Below the pieces are notes generated by a model. The model did no database searches. It was given only the letters and a program-made list of their open reading frames with translations, and had not been told where the DNA came from. Shown here one piece after another: positions 1 through 9,284 of a stretch of 64,000 bases of DNA. Every line of letters begins with the position of its first letter. Position 1 is the stretch's first letter. The DNA is from Profundicola chukchiensis (lineage in GTDB: Bacteria > Bacteroidota > Bacteroidia > Flavobacteriales > Weeksellaceae), in NCBI RefSeq assembly GCF_029664245.1, contig NZ_JANAIE010000001.1, forward strand, positions 310,001 through 374,000, in the 5' to 3' direction. A program made the position numbers and the translations under genes.

Positions 1-1948
1 CTGGATCAACTAAAGTACTGCTGTATCTTACGTTATCGAAGATATTATCTAAGAATGGTTGACGAGAGTAGTATCCAGCGTTAGCGAATAATTTATTCTC
101 ACCGTTGATGCTAACAGAAGCACCACCTTTTACGTTATATCCTACTTTGTTTACTTTATCAGACTCACCTAAATCAGCCCAACGACCTTCTCTTTGGTAG
201 CTTTGTGTAGAAACCGCACCTTGGAAGAAAGTTGAGAATCTTTCAGTTGCATACTCTAACTGACCAAATCCACCGATGTAGTTGATTTTCTCTGAATAGT
301 CATAAGAAATTCTCTCATCCTCATCTGCATAGTTAAATAAAGCTGCCCAAGGGTTTGCTTCGTATGTTGCACTAACAACATTTCCACCTAAAGACTCATC
401 TCTTCTGAAGTCATCATTCCAAGAAGTTAAACCTAATAAATCGTTTAATTGTTGGAAGTGAGTTCCTTTGTACATTCTACCGTCGAATCCAACGTTTAAT
501 GATAACTCATCAGAGAAATCATGGTTGAAGTTAGATACTAAACCATACCAGTTGTGGTTGTTAACTGATGAACGTCTAATGATACCATTTCCAAAACTAC
601 CCGCACCGTTTTCTACGTTGTTGATATTGTTTTGTTGTAATAAATCGAAGTTGAAATCACCTGATTCTGTATAGTATTGATCTGCACCATCTCTAAAGTA
701 ATCGATTGGAGCGTAAGAACCATATGGTCTTGAAGAGTTACCTGCAGGTCCTGTTCCACCACCTCTACCGAATGAAGCATATAATACAGTTGATAAGTAT
801 GATTTATCTGAAATATCAAAATCCCAGTTTAAGTTTAAGATTGGTTTGTGGTAGTAGTTTTGTCTCCAAGAGAACTGCTCACCATTTAAGAAACCAAAGT
901 TTGAGTTCCATTTAGTACCGTAAGTCTCATAACTTCTTGCACCTGTCATATTCTTAGAGAAGTTCTGACCGTGTAATTGTGGAGCACCAGTAACTAAGAA
1001 GTTGAAGTTATGTGTATCATTTGGTTTAAATCCAACTGACATAAAATAACTTTGTCCGTTACCATAAGTACCTTTAGCATATTTTCTGTGTGCTTGCCAG
1101 TGGCTTAAAGCGATAGAGAATGCCCATTTGTCTACTAAACCAGTGTTGTATCCAACAGATCCTTTGAAATAAGAATCGTTACCAACTAAACCTTGAACAT
1201 ATCCACCTTGTTTCTTATCTGTAGCTTTAGTTACGATATTTACCGTACCACCCACAGAAGAAATAGCTAATTTAGAAGAACCTAAACCTCTCTGTACCTG
1301 TACTGCGTTTGCAATATCAGTAATTCCTGACCAGTTAGACCAGTACATTCTACCGTCTTCCATTCCGTTGATTGGCTGACCGTTTAATAAGAATGCTGTG
1401 TTAGTTTGGTCAAATCCACGTAAATACATTTGTGAATCACCAAAACCACCTGCTTGGTTAGAAACGTATACGTTTGGAGTGTTTTCTAGAATCTCTGGAA
1501 ACTCTACGTTACCTTGAGCTTTGTCTAAGATTTCTTCTCTGAAAACTGTTGATACAGCTACAGGAGTTTTTCTATCTTCCTCTAAGTCGATAACTCCTTT
1601 ACCTACTACAACCATGCTACCTAAAGAAACTCCTTCTCCAGATAAAGCGATTGTACCTAAATTTAATGTCTCTCCGTCTACTCCCGTAAATGAAACTTGT
1701 TGAGAACCATTTGAAATATCAAGAATCTCTAAGATTCCTTCACCTGCTTCTGTGGTTATACTAAAAGAACCATCAGTTTGTGTATTTACAGAACTAGCTG
1801 TGCCTAACACATTTACTTGTGCGCCAGAGATAGGAAAGCTATCTCCATCTACCACATTACCGGTAATTACAGCCTGCGAGAACGCAAAGGATGTAAAAAC
1901 AACCATTAAAAGTCCTGATAAAAGACCTTTGGATACATTTAACCTCAT
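1..1948 (-). CDS. TonB-dependent receptor, 3' end cut by window edge
   Basis: This is an outer-membrane, TonB-driven uptake receptor; the substrate is unknown. Translation from the ATG at 1948 runs open to the window edge (649 codons, C-terminus missing). A signal peptide of about 25 residues ends near SFAFSQ. It is followed by a carboxypeptidase-regulatory-like beta-sandwich (about residues 26-105), a plug domain (about 120-250, including the LRGFDQTNTAFLLNG stretch) and the start of a long beta-barrel rich in aromatic residues and Asn. There is no SusD-like partner on the visible side. Upstream, 11-bp-spaced TAACATT repeats resemble those before the second TonB receptor gene in this window, suggesting a shared regulator. 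The family call is secure; the ligand is not inferable. Confidence 0.93.
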   Translation of the reverse strand, partial: MRLNVSKGLLSGLLMVVFTSFAFSQAVITGNVVDGDSFPISGAQVNVLGTASSVNTQTDGSFSITTEAGEGILEILDISNGSQQVSFTGVDGETLNLGTIALSGEGVSLGSMVVVGKGVIDLEEDRKTPVAVSTVFREEILDKAQGNVEFPEILENTPNVYVSNQAGGFGDSQMYLRGFDQTNTAFLLNGQPINGMEDGRMYWSNWSGITDIANAVQVQRGLGSSKLAISSVGGTVNIVTKATDKKQGGYVQGLVGNDSYFKGSVGYNTGLVDKWAFSIALSHWQAHRKYAKGTYGNGQSYFMSVGFKPNDTHNFNFLVTGAPQLHGQNFSKNMTGARSYETYGTKWNSNFGFLNGEQFSWRQNYYHKPILNLNWDFDISDKSYLSTVLYASFGRGGGTGPAGNSSRPYGSYAPIDYFRDGADQYYTESGDFNFDLLQQNNINNVENGAGSFGNGIIRRSSVNNHNWYGLVSNFNHDFSDELSLNVGFDGRMYKGTHFQQLNDLLGLTSWNDDFRRDESLGGNVVSATYEANPWAALFNYADEDERISYDYSEKINYIGGFGQLEYATERFSTFFQGAVSTQSYQREGRWADLGESDKVNKVGYNVKGGASVSINGENKLFANAGYYSRQPFLDNIFDNVRYSSTLVDP

Positions 1949-2003
1949 TGTGTTTATTTGTTTTTTAGATTTCGTTGCAAAATTGAGTTGAATTGATAAA
2001 TTG

Positions 2004-2022
2004 AATGTTACCTTAATGTTAA
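2004..2022 (-). promoter_or_regulatory. PhoB-box-like direct repeat upstream of TonB receptor
   Basis: Read on the gene strand this is TTAACATTAAGGTAACATT: two TAACATT heptamers at an 11-bp period. It matches 17 of 19 bases of 46860-46878. A degenerate -7 element (CAATTTTG, 1985-1978) lies 18 bases downstream, so the repeat occupies the place of a -33 box, as PhoB boxes replace the -35 in Enterobacteria. Regulator assignment is inference. Confidence 0.55.
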
Positions 2023-2051
2023 TTATTGTGAATTATATAAAAATGCATCAT

Positions 2052-2918
2052 TTAGAATGCCTTTAAACTAAGATCTATATTTTTTGCTGAATGAATTATG
2101 GCTCCAGACGAAATAAAATCTACGCCAGTTTCAGCAACTTCTTTTAAAGTTTCTAATGTAATCCCGCCAGATGCCTCTGTTTCTGCAAGATCACCAATCA
2201 TATCTACTGCTTTCTTGGTTTCTTCTATAGAGAAGTTATCAATCATAATCCTATCTACCTGAGCATCCAATGCTTGTTGGACCTCCTCTAGGTTACGGGT
2301 TTCTACCTCTATCTTTAAATCTAGATTATTCTCCTTTAAATAGGCTCTTGTTTTTTGAACAGCCTTTTCGATCCCGCCCGCATAATCTATATGATTGTCT
2401 TTCAGCATAATCATATCATACAATCCAAATCTATGATTGTGTGCACCACCAATCACTACAGCCCACTTTTCAATCATTCTGAAATTAGGTGTAGTTTTAC
2501 GAGTGTCCAAAACTTTAGTATGAGTTCCAGCAACCTCCCTCGCCATTGAGTTGGCTAAAGTTGCGATTCCAGACATGCGCTGCATTATATTTAATACCAA
2601 ACGCTCTGCTGTTAAAATAGATTGAGCCGAACCTTCAACTGTAAAAGCTATATCTCCAACTTTCATCTCATCCCCATCAGACATCAGCGAATTAAATTTT
2701 AGATCTGGATCTAAATAAGAAAAGACGATTTCCGCCAGTTCTACACCCGCTAAAATACCGTCTTCTTTTACTAATAATCTTGCTCTATTCTGAGCCTCAT
2801 AAGGAATACTTGCTAAAGTTGAATGGTCACCATCACCCACATCTTCTCTAAATGCTTGATGGATGAAACTTATTAATTTTTCATCGGTGATATAGGATGG
2901 CCTTTCGATTTTATTCAT
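2052..2918 (-). CDS. nadC: Quinolinate phosphoribosyltransferase (carboxylating)
   Basis: Converts quinolinate and PRPP to nicotinate mononucleotide, CO2 and pyrophosphate in de novo NAD synthesis; cytoplasmic. At 288 residues it has the usual family length. Recognisable blocks are the N-terminal mixed domain, the LTAERLVLNIMQRMSGIAT helix, DTRKTTPNFRMIEKWAV (about 137-153), the GGAHNHRFGLYDMIMLKDNH substrate loop, and the barrel strands ending in SSGAIIHSA near the C-terminus. It lies 88 bases downstream of nadB on the same strand, so the two probably form a transcription unit. The nadA quinolinate synthase gene of the same pathway is not in the window. Confidence 0.97.
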   Translation of the reverse strand: MNKIERPSYITDEKLISFIHQAFREDVGDGDHSTLASIPYEAQNRARLLVKEDGILAGVELAEIVFSYLDPDLKFNSLMSDGDEMKVGDIAFTVEGSAQSILTAERLVLNIMQRMSGIATLANSMAREVAGTHTKVLDTRKTTPNFRMIEKWAVVIGGAHNHRFGLYDMIMLKDNHIDYAGGIEKAVQKTRAYLKENNLDLKIEVETRNLEEVQQALDAQVDRIMIDNFSIEETKKAVDMIGDLAETEASGGITLETLKEVAETGVDFISSGAIIHSAKNIDLSLKAF

Positions 2919-3006
2919 CTTCTAAAATTGTGAATTCTAAAGTAGAAATTTTATCTAAATGTTAAAATTATGTTTAAATCTACTGCAAATTTAAACAATA
3001 TTCAAA

Positions 3007-4584
3007 TTATACCTCTAAATCTTTGTTAAAAAAGGCCCCACGATTCTCCTTTTGTTGGATACTTTGGCTAATAATTAAATGCGCTACACTCACTAAATTT
3101 CTTAATTCAGAAAGCTGTGGCGACAATATCGAGAATTGATAAAGTTCATTTACAGATTTAAATATTTTATCTGCTTGCATAGCGGCTAACTTCAATCTTT
3201 CATGGCTTCGAACAATTCCTACAAGATCACTCATCAATGACTGCAAATCTTTTCGCAAATAAGTAATCACAACCATTTCGTCCATCATGCGCATACCTTC
3301 ATCATCCCACTCAGGAACATTAGATAAATAATCATAATTAAAATCATCCTTTTCTAAAAGCTCAGCAGTTTTAACGGCAGCATTATGCCCATAAACTAAT
3401 GCTTCAAGCAAGGAATTCGAGGCTAATCTATTTGCTCCATGCAATCCTGTATTGGTGCATTCACCAACTGCAAAAAGATTTTTGATGCTGGTCTGACCGT
3501 CTTTATCTACATTAATCCCTCCACATAAATAATGTTGAGCTGGAACCACTGGAATGAGCTGATTAAATAAATCAATTCCTTCTGAAAGACATTTCTCGTA
3601 AATATTTGGGAAGTGAGCCAAGAATTTTTCTCTATCTAAATGACGACAATCCAAGCCAACGTATTCGGCGCCGGTTTTTTTCATGACATCATCTATGGCG
3701 CGTGCCACAATATCTCTTGAGGCTAATTCTTCTCTTTCATCATAATCCTGCATAAATGGCTCATCTTTCATGGTGCGCAATTTTGCACCAAAACCTCTAA
3801 CCGCTTCTGAAATTAAGAAGAGTCTACCACTTCTATTACTATATAAAGCCGTTGGATGAAATTGAATAAATGCCATATTTCTAATTTCTGCTTTAGCTCT
3901 ATATGCTAAACCAATGCCGTCACCTGTAGCAATGACTGGATTGGTGGTGTTTTCATAAACTTGTCCCACGCCACCCGTCGCCATTAAGGTTATTTTTGCT
4001 GTATATTTCAAGATTTTCTTGGCATAAATATCCAAAACATAAGCGCCATAACACTGAATGTTTTCCTGATTAAATTCAGAAGCCTTAACGTGATGTTCTG
4101 TAATAAGATCAATCACATGATGATGCGCCAGAAGTGTTGTATTTTCTAATTTATCAATCGCAGCTAATAAAGCTCTTTCAATCTCAAAACCTGTAATATC
4201 TTTGTGATGAACCACCCTATTTTCTGAATGGCCACCTTCTTTGCCTAAATCGAAAGTACCGATTTCGTTCACATCGAATTGTGCGCCCCAATCAATAATT
4301 TCCTTGAATCTTTTTGGACCTTCTTTGACTACCATTTCAACAACTTCGCGATCATTTAGGTAATCACCCGCCATCATGGTGTCTTCTATATGTTTATTGA
4401 AACTATCGTTATCAAAGTCGGTGACAACAGCGACGCCGCCTTGTGCGTATTTAGTATTGGACTCGTCTTCGTCTGCCTTGGTAACAATGGTTATTTTTGC
4501 ATCAGGATTTCTCTGCGCGACTTTTAAAGCATAAGATAAACCGGAAATTCCAGACCCAATGACGAGGACGTCTGTTGCTAGCAT
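3007..4584 (-). CDS. nadB: L-aspartate oxidase
   Basis: FAD enzyme that oxidises L-aspartate to iminoaspartate, the first step of de novo NAD synthesis, feeding NadA and then NadC. The N-terminus has the dinucleotide-binding DVLVIGSGISGLSYA, then NTKYAQGGVAVV, the GGHSENRVVHH segment typical of the fumarate reductase/aspartate oxidase family, ATGGVGQVYENTTNP, and the C-terminal FAD-contacting GLHGANRLASNSLLEALVYG (about 380-400), followed by a helical domain. 525 residues is normal. It is the first gene of a nadB-nadC unit. Confidence 0.97.
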   Translation of the reverse strand: MLATDVLVIGSGISGLSYALKVAQRNPDAKITIVTKADEDESNTKYAQGGVAVVTDFDNDSFNKHIEDTMMAGDYLNDREVVEMVVKEGPKRFKEIIDWGAQFDVNEIGTFDLGKEGGHSENRVVHHKDITGFEIERALLAAIDKLENTTLLAHHHVIDLITEHHVKASEFNQENIQCYGAYVLDIYAKKILKYTAKITLMATGGVGQVYENTTNPVIATGDGIGLAYRAKAEIRNMAFIQFHPTALYSNRSGRLFLISEAVRGFGAKLRTMKDEPFMQDYDEREELASRDIVARAIDDVMKKTGAEYVGLDCRHLDREKFLAHFPNIYEKCLSEGIDLFNQLIPVVPAQHYLCGGINVDKDGQTSIKNLFAVGECTNTGLHGANRLASNSLLEALVYGHNAAVKTAELLEKDDFNYDYLSNVPEWDDEGMRMMDEMVVITYLRKDLQSLMSDLVGIVRSHERLKLAAMQADKIFKSVNELYQFSILSPQLSELRNLVSVAHLIISQSIQQKENRGAFFNKDLEV

Positions 4585-4710
4585 GTGTTAAATAAATTAT
4601 AGATAGAAATGGAATGTACTCTCATTCCATTTAGGCGTCAAATTTATTACCATTAATTAAGATTACAAAACAATTGTTTTGATCGTGATTTCAACTTCGC
4701 ACAGCAAATT

Positions 4711-5523
4711 CTAATCGATTATTTTCTTAGATTTTCGCTTAGGATAATAATTTAACCCTAGACCTATATAGTGATTGTTCATATCGTGAGATGAGCTTGT
4801 GTCTGGAGAGACTATTAAATTATAGGTATTTACTTCTGTCTCAAAATACTTATTGAACCCAAGATGACCATGAACATTCAAATTAAACACACCTATTTTG
4901 GTGGGAACTATAAAACCAACATTTCCAATGACACCGTAAAGGAATTCATTGTTAATATTTGTTTCGTATTCTACACCAATTACATCCTGTTGATCAGGTA
5001 GATTGGTTGATAATGCAGTCAAACCATAATTAATTCTACCGGTAGTTAACATATAAGAAACTTGTGGGCCAACACCTATAACTAAATAATTATTTTTTAG
5101 CGGTAGCATATATTCGTAAGTTGGCGCTATTTTGAATTCATTATAAAGAGTAAATAACTCAGTATGTTTAGCAAATCCTAGATAGGCATCTTCTTCTTTA
5201 ATTTCATAGGAATCCTTAAAATAGTAAGGAAATAAGGAATAACGTAATTGTAATTTTAAATTATGATTCTGCCATTGATGATAATTCCATACAAGTCCTA
5301 AATCAATGGATTTTATATTTTCTATTTTATAATCTACAGAGTTATTTTCGTTGTTCACAAAACGTAAATCTCTATTGAAGCTTAAACCGATTTTCCAATA
5401 ATCGTCGAATAGATTTGATTGTTCTGTTTGCGCTTGAAGCTTAAACAAAAATAAAACCAGAAACATAAAAAAAATGTTTCTGGTTTTTAAATTTAAAAAT
5501 CTTTTAATATTCTTGACCATCAT
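4711..5523 (-). CDS. Secreted or outer-membrane beta-barrel protein, unknown
   Basis: I do not recognise the family. The ATG at 5523 (or 5520) begins a 270-residue protein with a charged N-terminus and a very hydrophobic signal segment (IFFMFLVLFLFKLQAQ). The rest has alternating aromatic and polar stretches such as LKLQLRYSLFPYYF and HYIGLGLNYYPKRK, as in small outer-membrane barrels. A TTG three codons earlier is less likely as the start. The signal-peptide codons contain a perfect 14-bp inverted repeat around a run of eight A residues (5453-5487), reported separately. It stands alone, with gaps of more than 120 bases on both sides. Confidence 0.7.
   Translation of the reverse strand: MMVKNIKRFLNLKTRNIFFMFLVLFLFKLQAQTEQSNLFDDYWKIGLSFNRDLRFVNNENNSVDYKIENIKSIDLGLVWNYHQWQNHNLKLQLRYSLFPYYFKDSYEIKEEDAYLGFAKHTELFTLYNEFKIAPTYEYMLPLKNNYLVIGVGPQVSYMLTTGRINYGLTALSTNLPDQQDVIGVEYETNINNEFLYGVIGNVGFIVPTKIGVFNLNVHGHLGFNKYFETEVNTYNLIVSPDTSSSHDMNNHYIGLGLNYYPKRKSKKIID
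5453..5487. repeat. Perfect 14-bp inverted repeat with A8 loop in signal-peptide codons
   Basis: AAAACCAGAAACAT (5453-5466) and ATGTTTCTGGTTTT (5474-5487) are perfect inverse complements around a 7-base loop that is part of an A8 run (5467-5474). It lies about 12 to 24 codons into the 270-residue barrel gene, so it would form a stable stem near the start of that mRNA. Confidence 0.85.
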
Positions 5524-5653
5524 AAATGTCAATTTTAAATTGTTAATATGAAATCAAAAATCTAAAACCAAATTATTTTGAAATAAAACAAGAAAACTTA
5601 TTAACAATATTAGTTTAATAGAGAAAACATAGGATTTTAAACCCACTATTCTT

Positions 5654-6037
5654 CTACATCTTATTGCCAAAAGACTTCATCAACTTTTCAACAATCGGCG
5701 CATCTCGATTGATAAATACCTTTCTATATTTCCCATTTTTTAATTTAAAAACCAATCCAACTACGGACTTAATTTCAACAGAATCAATTTCTGAGAAGCT
5801 TAACGTCGTTTGCTTAGATAGTTTTGTAAAACTGAAATAGAGTAAAAAGACATTTAATAAAGCAAACACCAACCAAACCCATTTCAGAATATCATCTTGA
5901 TAATTGAACAATAAGAAGAAAACTGCCGCATTCAAGACATTTAATCCAAAAACAAAGCGAATTAAATTCACCAAATTCTTGTTCTGATCCTGAAAACGAA
6001 TCTCTTTCTTCTTATTGTCAATTACTAAATTTTGCAT
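5654..6037 (-). CDS. Small two-helix membrane protein with PH-like tail
   Basis: 127 residues, no recognised family. After a polar N-terminus there are two membrane segments (about 25-46 and 51-70: LNVLNAAVFFLLFNY and VWLVFALLNVFLLYF). A soluble tail follows, whose pattern (SFSEIDSVEIKSVVGLVFKLKNGKYRKVFI) resembles the strands of bacterial PH-like domains. Its ATG overlaps the hemE stop by one base (TAATG), so it is co-transcribed and probably translationally coupled with hemE. No link to heme synthesis can be shown from sequence. Confidence 0.75.
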   Translation of the reverse strand: MQNLVIDNKKKEIRFQDQNKNLVNLIRFVFGLNVLNAAVFFLLFNYQDDILKWVWLVFALLNVFLLYFSFTKLSKQTTLSFSEIDSVEIKSVVGLVFKLKNGKYRKVFINRDAPIVEKLMKSFGNKM

Positions 6038-7062
6038 TATTTCTTATAGTTAACTACGGCTTCTATAAAGGCTCTTGCATTTTCAACCGGAATATTTGGT
6101 AGAATTCCATGCCCTAAATTCGCAATGTATTTGGTCGTTCCAAACTCATCGATCATTTCTTTCACCATTTTCTGAATCGTTTCTGGTGGAGAAAGTAAGC
6201 GCGACGGATCGAAGTTACCTTGAAGCGTAATTCTATTTTTGGTCATTTCGCGTGCTACAGAAGGCTTAATCGTCCAATCCACACCCAACGCCGAGGCATT
6301 TGACTGGCTCATTTCATCTAATGCATACCAACATCCTTTAGCAAAAACTACTACCGGAACTTGTTCGTATAAAGCATCCACGATTTGAGTTATGTAGGGA
6401 TAAGAAAATTCTTGATAATCCTTTGGCGATAGCATACCACCCCAAGAATCAAAAATTTGAATTACATCTGCTCCAGAGTTTATTTTCTCTTTTAAGTAAA
6501 TTATAGTAGAATCTGTAATTTTCTGCAATAATTCATGCGCAGCTTTCGTCTCTGTGTACGCAAATGCTTTTGCTTTGTCAAAATTCTTAGAACCTTGTCC
6601 TTGCACGGCATAACAGAAAATTGTCCAAGGTGAACCAGCGAAACCAATCAATGGAATTTCGTCGTTTAAGGCTTCCTTGGTGATTTTTAATGCATCGAAA
6701 ACATATTTCAACTCATCATTTACATCACCCGTACGAAGTTTAGCCACATCTGCAGCAGAACGCACAGGATTATCTAACCATGGTCCAACACCAGGTCTCA
6801 TTTCAAAAGGCAAGCCCATAGCTTGTGGAATCACCAAAATATCGGAGAAAATAATCGCGGCGTCGATAGGAAATCTACGAACAGGTTGCATCGTGATTTC
6901 AGCAGCCATATCTGGTGTTTGACAACGAGTGAAAAAGTCATATTTATCCTTTAACTCCATGAATTCAGGTAAGTAACGACCTGCTTGTCTCATCATCCAA
7001 ACTGGCGGACGACTTACTTCTTCTCCACGTAAAGCTCTTAGCAATAAATCATTTTTCGGCAT
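6037..7062 (-). CDS. hemE: Uroporphyrinogen decarboxylase
   Basis: Decarboxylates the four acetate side chains of uroporphyrinogen III to give coproporphyrinogen III; cytoplasmic heme pathway. 341 residues, full length. Signature blocks are [16 protein letters not shown] (about 19-34), [16 protein letters not shown] (about 72-87), [16 protein letters not shown] (about 143-158) and [16 protein letters not shown] near the C-terminus. The start codon overlaps the end of hemD by 14 bases, making a hemD-hemE operon. The other heme genes in the window (hemL, hemH) are elsewhere. Confidence 0.98.
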   Translation of the reverse strand: MPKNDLLLRALRGEEVSRPPVWMMRQAGRYLPEFMELKDKYDFFTRCQTPDMAAEITMQPVRRFPIDAAIIFSDILVIPQAMGLPFEMRPGVGPWLDNPVRSAADVAKLRTGDVNDELKYVFDALKITKEALNDEIPLIGFAGSPWTIFCYAVQGQGSKNFDKAKAFAYTETKAAHELLQKITDSTIIYLKEKINSGADVIQIFDSWGGMLSPKDYQEFSYPYITQIVDALYEQVPVVVFAKGCWYALDEMSQSNASALGVDWTIKPSVAREMTKNRITLQGNFDPSRLLSPPETIQKMVKEMIDEFGTTKYIANLGHGILPNIPVENARAFIEAVVNYKK

Positions 7063-7723
7063 TCAATCTTGTTTTTATAAATTGTATAAGCGAATCATTG
7101 TCCGGTCTATCCGGAAATTCAGCTTTTCTACCCATGCTTTCTTCTACAGCATCGGCAGTTGTTTTACCAATGGCAAAAATACGCCCTTTTTCGGCAATCC
7201 CATATTGTTCTACAAAAGAATTTACCCCCGACGGACTGTAGAAGACATAGGCGTCAAAATCATCTTCTATTTCAATGTTTTTATAGGTCGTGTGATAAGC
7301 AACAATTTCATTGACTTCATGGCCTAAAGCTTTTAAAGATTCTGGGATGGTATCCCGTCGAATTTGGCTACATAAAAAATTAAAAACAGTCTTTTCTTTA
7401 AAATTATTTTTAATAAAATCGACTAGTTCAACCGCATACAAAGCACAATGCGCAACATGATAGCCAGCTTTTTCTAAAATTTCTTTAGACTTTTCACCTA
7501 CAATATAAAACTGAGAAGAACTTGGCAAATCTTTAATCAAACGAGCTGATCTAACACTACTGACTATAAAATTCGTGCTTGTTGTATCAATATGCTGCTC
7601 TATTTCGGCCCAATCATTTTCCTCCGTTTGAATAAAATCATGACTTTCGACTTGAAAACCATCACCTAAGGCAGTTTTCAATTCATCCACCGGAAATTCT
7701 TTAGTAAATAAAATCCGTTTCAT
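7049..7723 (-). CDS. hemD: Uroporphyrinogen-III synthase
   Basis: Cyclises hydroxymethylbilane to uroporphyrinogen III, the substrate of the next gene, hemE. 224 residues with the divergent two-lobe layout of the family. Useful markers are [12 protein letters not shown] (first lobe), the linker with [37 protein letters not shown], and [13 protein letters not shown] in the second lobe. The family is weakly conserved, but the overlap with hemE makes the call firm. It begins only two bases after the preceding lipoprotein gene ends. Confidence 0.93.
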   Translation of the reverse strand: MKRILFTKEFPVDELKTALGDGFQVESHDFIQTEENDWAEIEQHIDTTSTNFIVSSVRSARLIKDLPSSSQFYIVGEKSKEILEKAGYHVAHCALYAVELVDFIKNNFKEKTVFNFLCSQIRRDTIPESLKALGHEVNEIVAYHTTYKNIEIEDDFDAYVFYSPSGVNSFVEQYGIAEKGRIFAIGKTTADAVEESMGRKAEFPDRPDNDSLIQFIKTRLNAEK

Positions 7724-7725
7724 GC

Positions 7726-8517
7726 TTACTCTATTGTGGATTCTAGACTTAAATTAATTGTCAATTTCTTAGCACTATCTTTAACATTCAAATCACCTCT
7801 TTTAATAAATCCACTCTTGCGATCCATCAAATATTGTCCTTTGATCAATCTAGCATCGTTTTGATTTTCGCCAGAATCAACTTGAATCACCACCTCTTCA
7901 TCAGATATTTTATCGACCGTATATTTAATTCCAACATCGCCAATACTCGAGACTTTTTTGTTCACTACCCAACTATCTCCTACACCCATGGCCTCTACTG
8001 GAAATGATATAAATTGACCATCCATTTCGAAATTGGTATTATTTTCTACCTTTTCTTCTTCGTCGATTTTAACAGATCTCACTTGAGCTAAAGTATCTAC
8101 CTGCATGATGGCTTTTTTGCCTAAAAACTTTTCAAGTTCTGAGGTAAGCGTTGCGGGTAAAGAATTCTCATCACTCTGTGAATCATATTTCACTTTAGCC
8201 CCCATGATATTAGTCGTCATCCTAAATCTCTGGAAGTCGACATGACAAATATTTACAGAGTCCTCGACAGAAGCCACACGCATATTAAAATCAGCAATAA
8301 GCTCCGAATCTAAATTGGGCAAAATACCTTCTGGATTGATTTCAAACCTCATCATGGTCGATGTTTTACTTCCGATTTCAGGTTTAAATCTCAATAAAAT
8401 CTTACCTTTTTCGGTAGATTGAATAGCATAATCAACGTGATCACCAAAAGAGTTAGCATCGTTTTTACAGGAAAGCACGAAAACTAAAGTGAATAAGATT
8501 AAGCATAAATTTTTCAT
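7726..8517 (-). CDS. DUF6263-like lipoprotein
   Basis: 263 residues. The N-terminus (MKNLCLILFTLVFVLSCKND) is a lipoprotein signal with the lipobox Cys at residue 17, so the protein is anchored at the membrane surface. The body is beta-rich with repeated hydrophobic and charged alternation. I place it tentatively in the DUF6263 family of Bacteroidota lipoproteins from overall pattern (MRFEINPEG, FPVEAMGVGDSW, IKRGDLNVK). It sits directly upstream of hemD with a two-base gap and is probably co-transcribed, but no heme role is evident. Confidence 0.75.
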   Translation of the reverse strand: MKNLCLILFTLVFVLSCKNDANSFGDHVDYAIQSTEKGKILLRFKPEIGSKTSTMMRFEINPEGILPNLDSELIADFNMRVASVEDSVNICHVDFQRFRMTTNIMGAKVKYDSQSDENSLPATLTSELEKFLGKKAIMQVDTLAQVRSVKIDEEEKVENNTNFEMDGQFISFPVEAMGVGDSWVVNKKVSSIGDVGIKYTVDKISDEEVVIQVDSGENQNDARLIKGQYLMDRKSGFIKRGDLNVKDSAKKLTINLSLESTIE

Positions 8518-8555
8518 CGATTTCCTTTTTAATTTTTAATAATACTAAGCTATAA

Positions 8556-9251
8556 TTATTCCTTTGGCTCTATAATTTCGCTAAGGGCTAGATCTCCTTT
8601 TAAGTTTCTAACCTGACGCTGAATCCAAGTTCCTCTCCTAGAGATATATCCACTTGGCGGATTTACATTATACTTTTTAGGACTTGGTAAAGCTGCCACG
8701 ATATGAGAAATCTCTTGTTTACTCAAATCCTTAGCTGATTTTTTGTAATAATATTGTGCTGCCGCCTCAATCCCAAAAGTTCCTCTTCCCATTTCGGAGA
8801 TATTCAGGTAAATTTCTAGAATTCTATTTTTACTTAATGTTTTTTCTAAAGCAAAGGTACAATAAGCTTCTAAGCCTTTTCTAAGCCAACTTCTTTTTTG
8901 CCATAAGAAGACATTTTTTGCTACTTGTTGAGAAATGGTGCTTCCTCCGCGTAGTTTCTGACTGTCTTTATTTTCTAGATTTTTTTCTAAAGCTTTTTGA
9001 ATTCCTTCGAAATCAAACCCACTGTGTACAGCAAATTTCTGATCCTCTGCCCCTACTAAAGCCCATTTGGCGTAAGTTGGAATTTCATCACCAGCAATAT
9101 AATCTCTGTTTAATCCATAACCATCGATAGCACTACTAATTTGAGTAATCGTAATCGGTGGATTGATATAATTTAATGCAATTCCATAAAGCCATGGAAA
9201 TACCAATAGGAAAGAAATTAACCTAAATATTTTTCTAAAAAGACTACCCAT
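8556..9251 (-). CDS. mtgA: Monofunctional peptidoglycan glycosyltransferase
   Basis: GT51 enzyme that polymerises lipid II into glycan strands on the outer face of the inner membrane. One N-terminal membrane anchor (about 8-25) is followed by the GT51 blocks: the catalytic-Glu region GAEDQKFAVHSGFDFEGI (about 67-84), RGGSTISQQVAKNVFLW (about 100-116), and the second Glu region around ILEIYLNISEMGRGTFGIEAA. No transpeptidase domain follows, and 231 residues fits the stand-alone MtgA type. It is followed downstream by the lipoprotein-hemD-hemE genes on the same strand. Confidence 0.95.
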   Translation of the reverse strand: MGSLFRKIFRLISFLLVFPWLYGIALNYINPPITITQISSAIDGYGLNRDYIAGDEIPTYAKWALVGAEDQKFAVHSGFDFEGIQKALEKNLENKDSQKLRGGSTISQQVAKNVFLWQKRSWLRKGLEAYCTFALEKTLSKNRILEIYLNISEMGRGTFGIEAAAQYYYKKSAKDLSKQEISHIVAALPSPKKYNVNPPSGYISRRGTWIQRQVRNLKGDLALSEIIEPKE

Positions 9252-9284
9252 TCAATGCGTCTGCTATAATTTATTCGAAACTAC

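Noticed and set aside
613-915. Two frames of about 70 residues at 613-819 and 706-915
   Set aside because: They overlap the TonB receptor in other frames and have no independent support.
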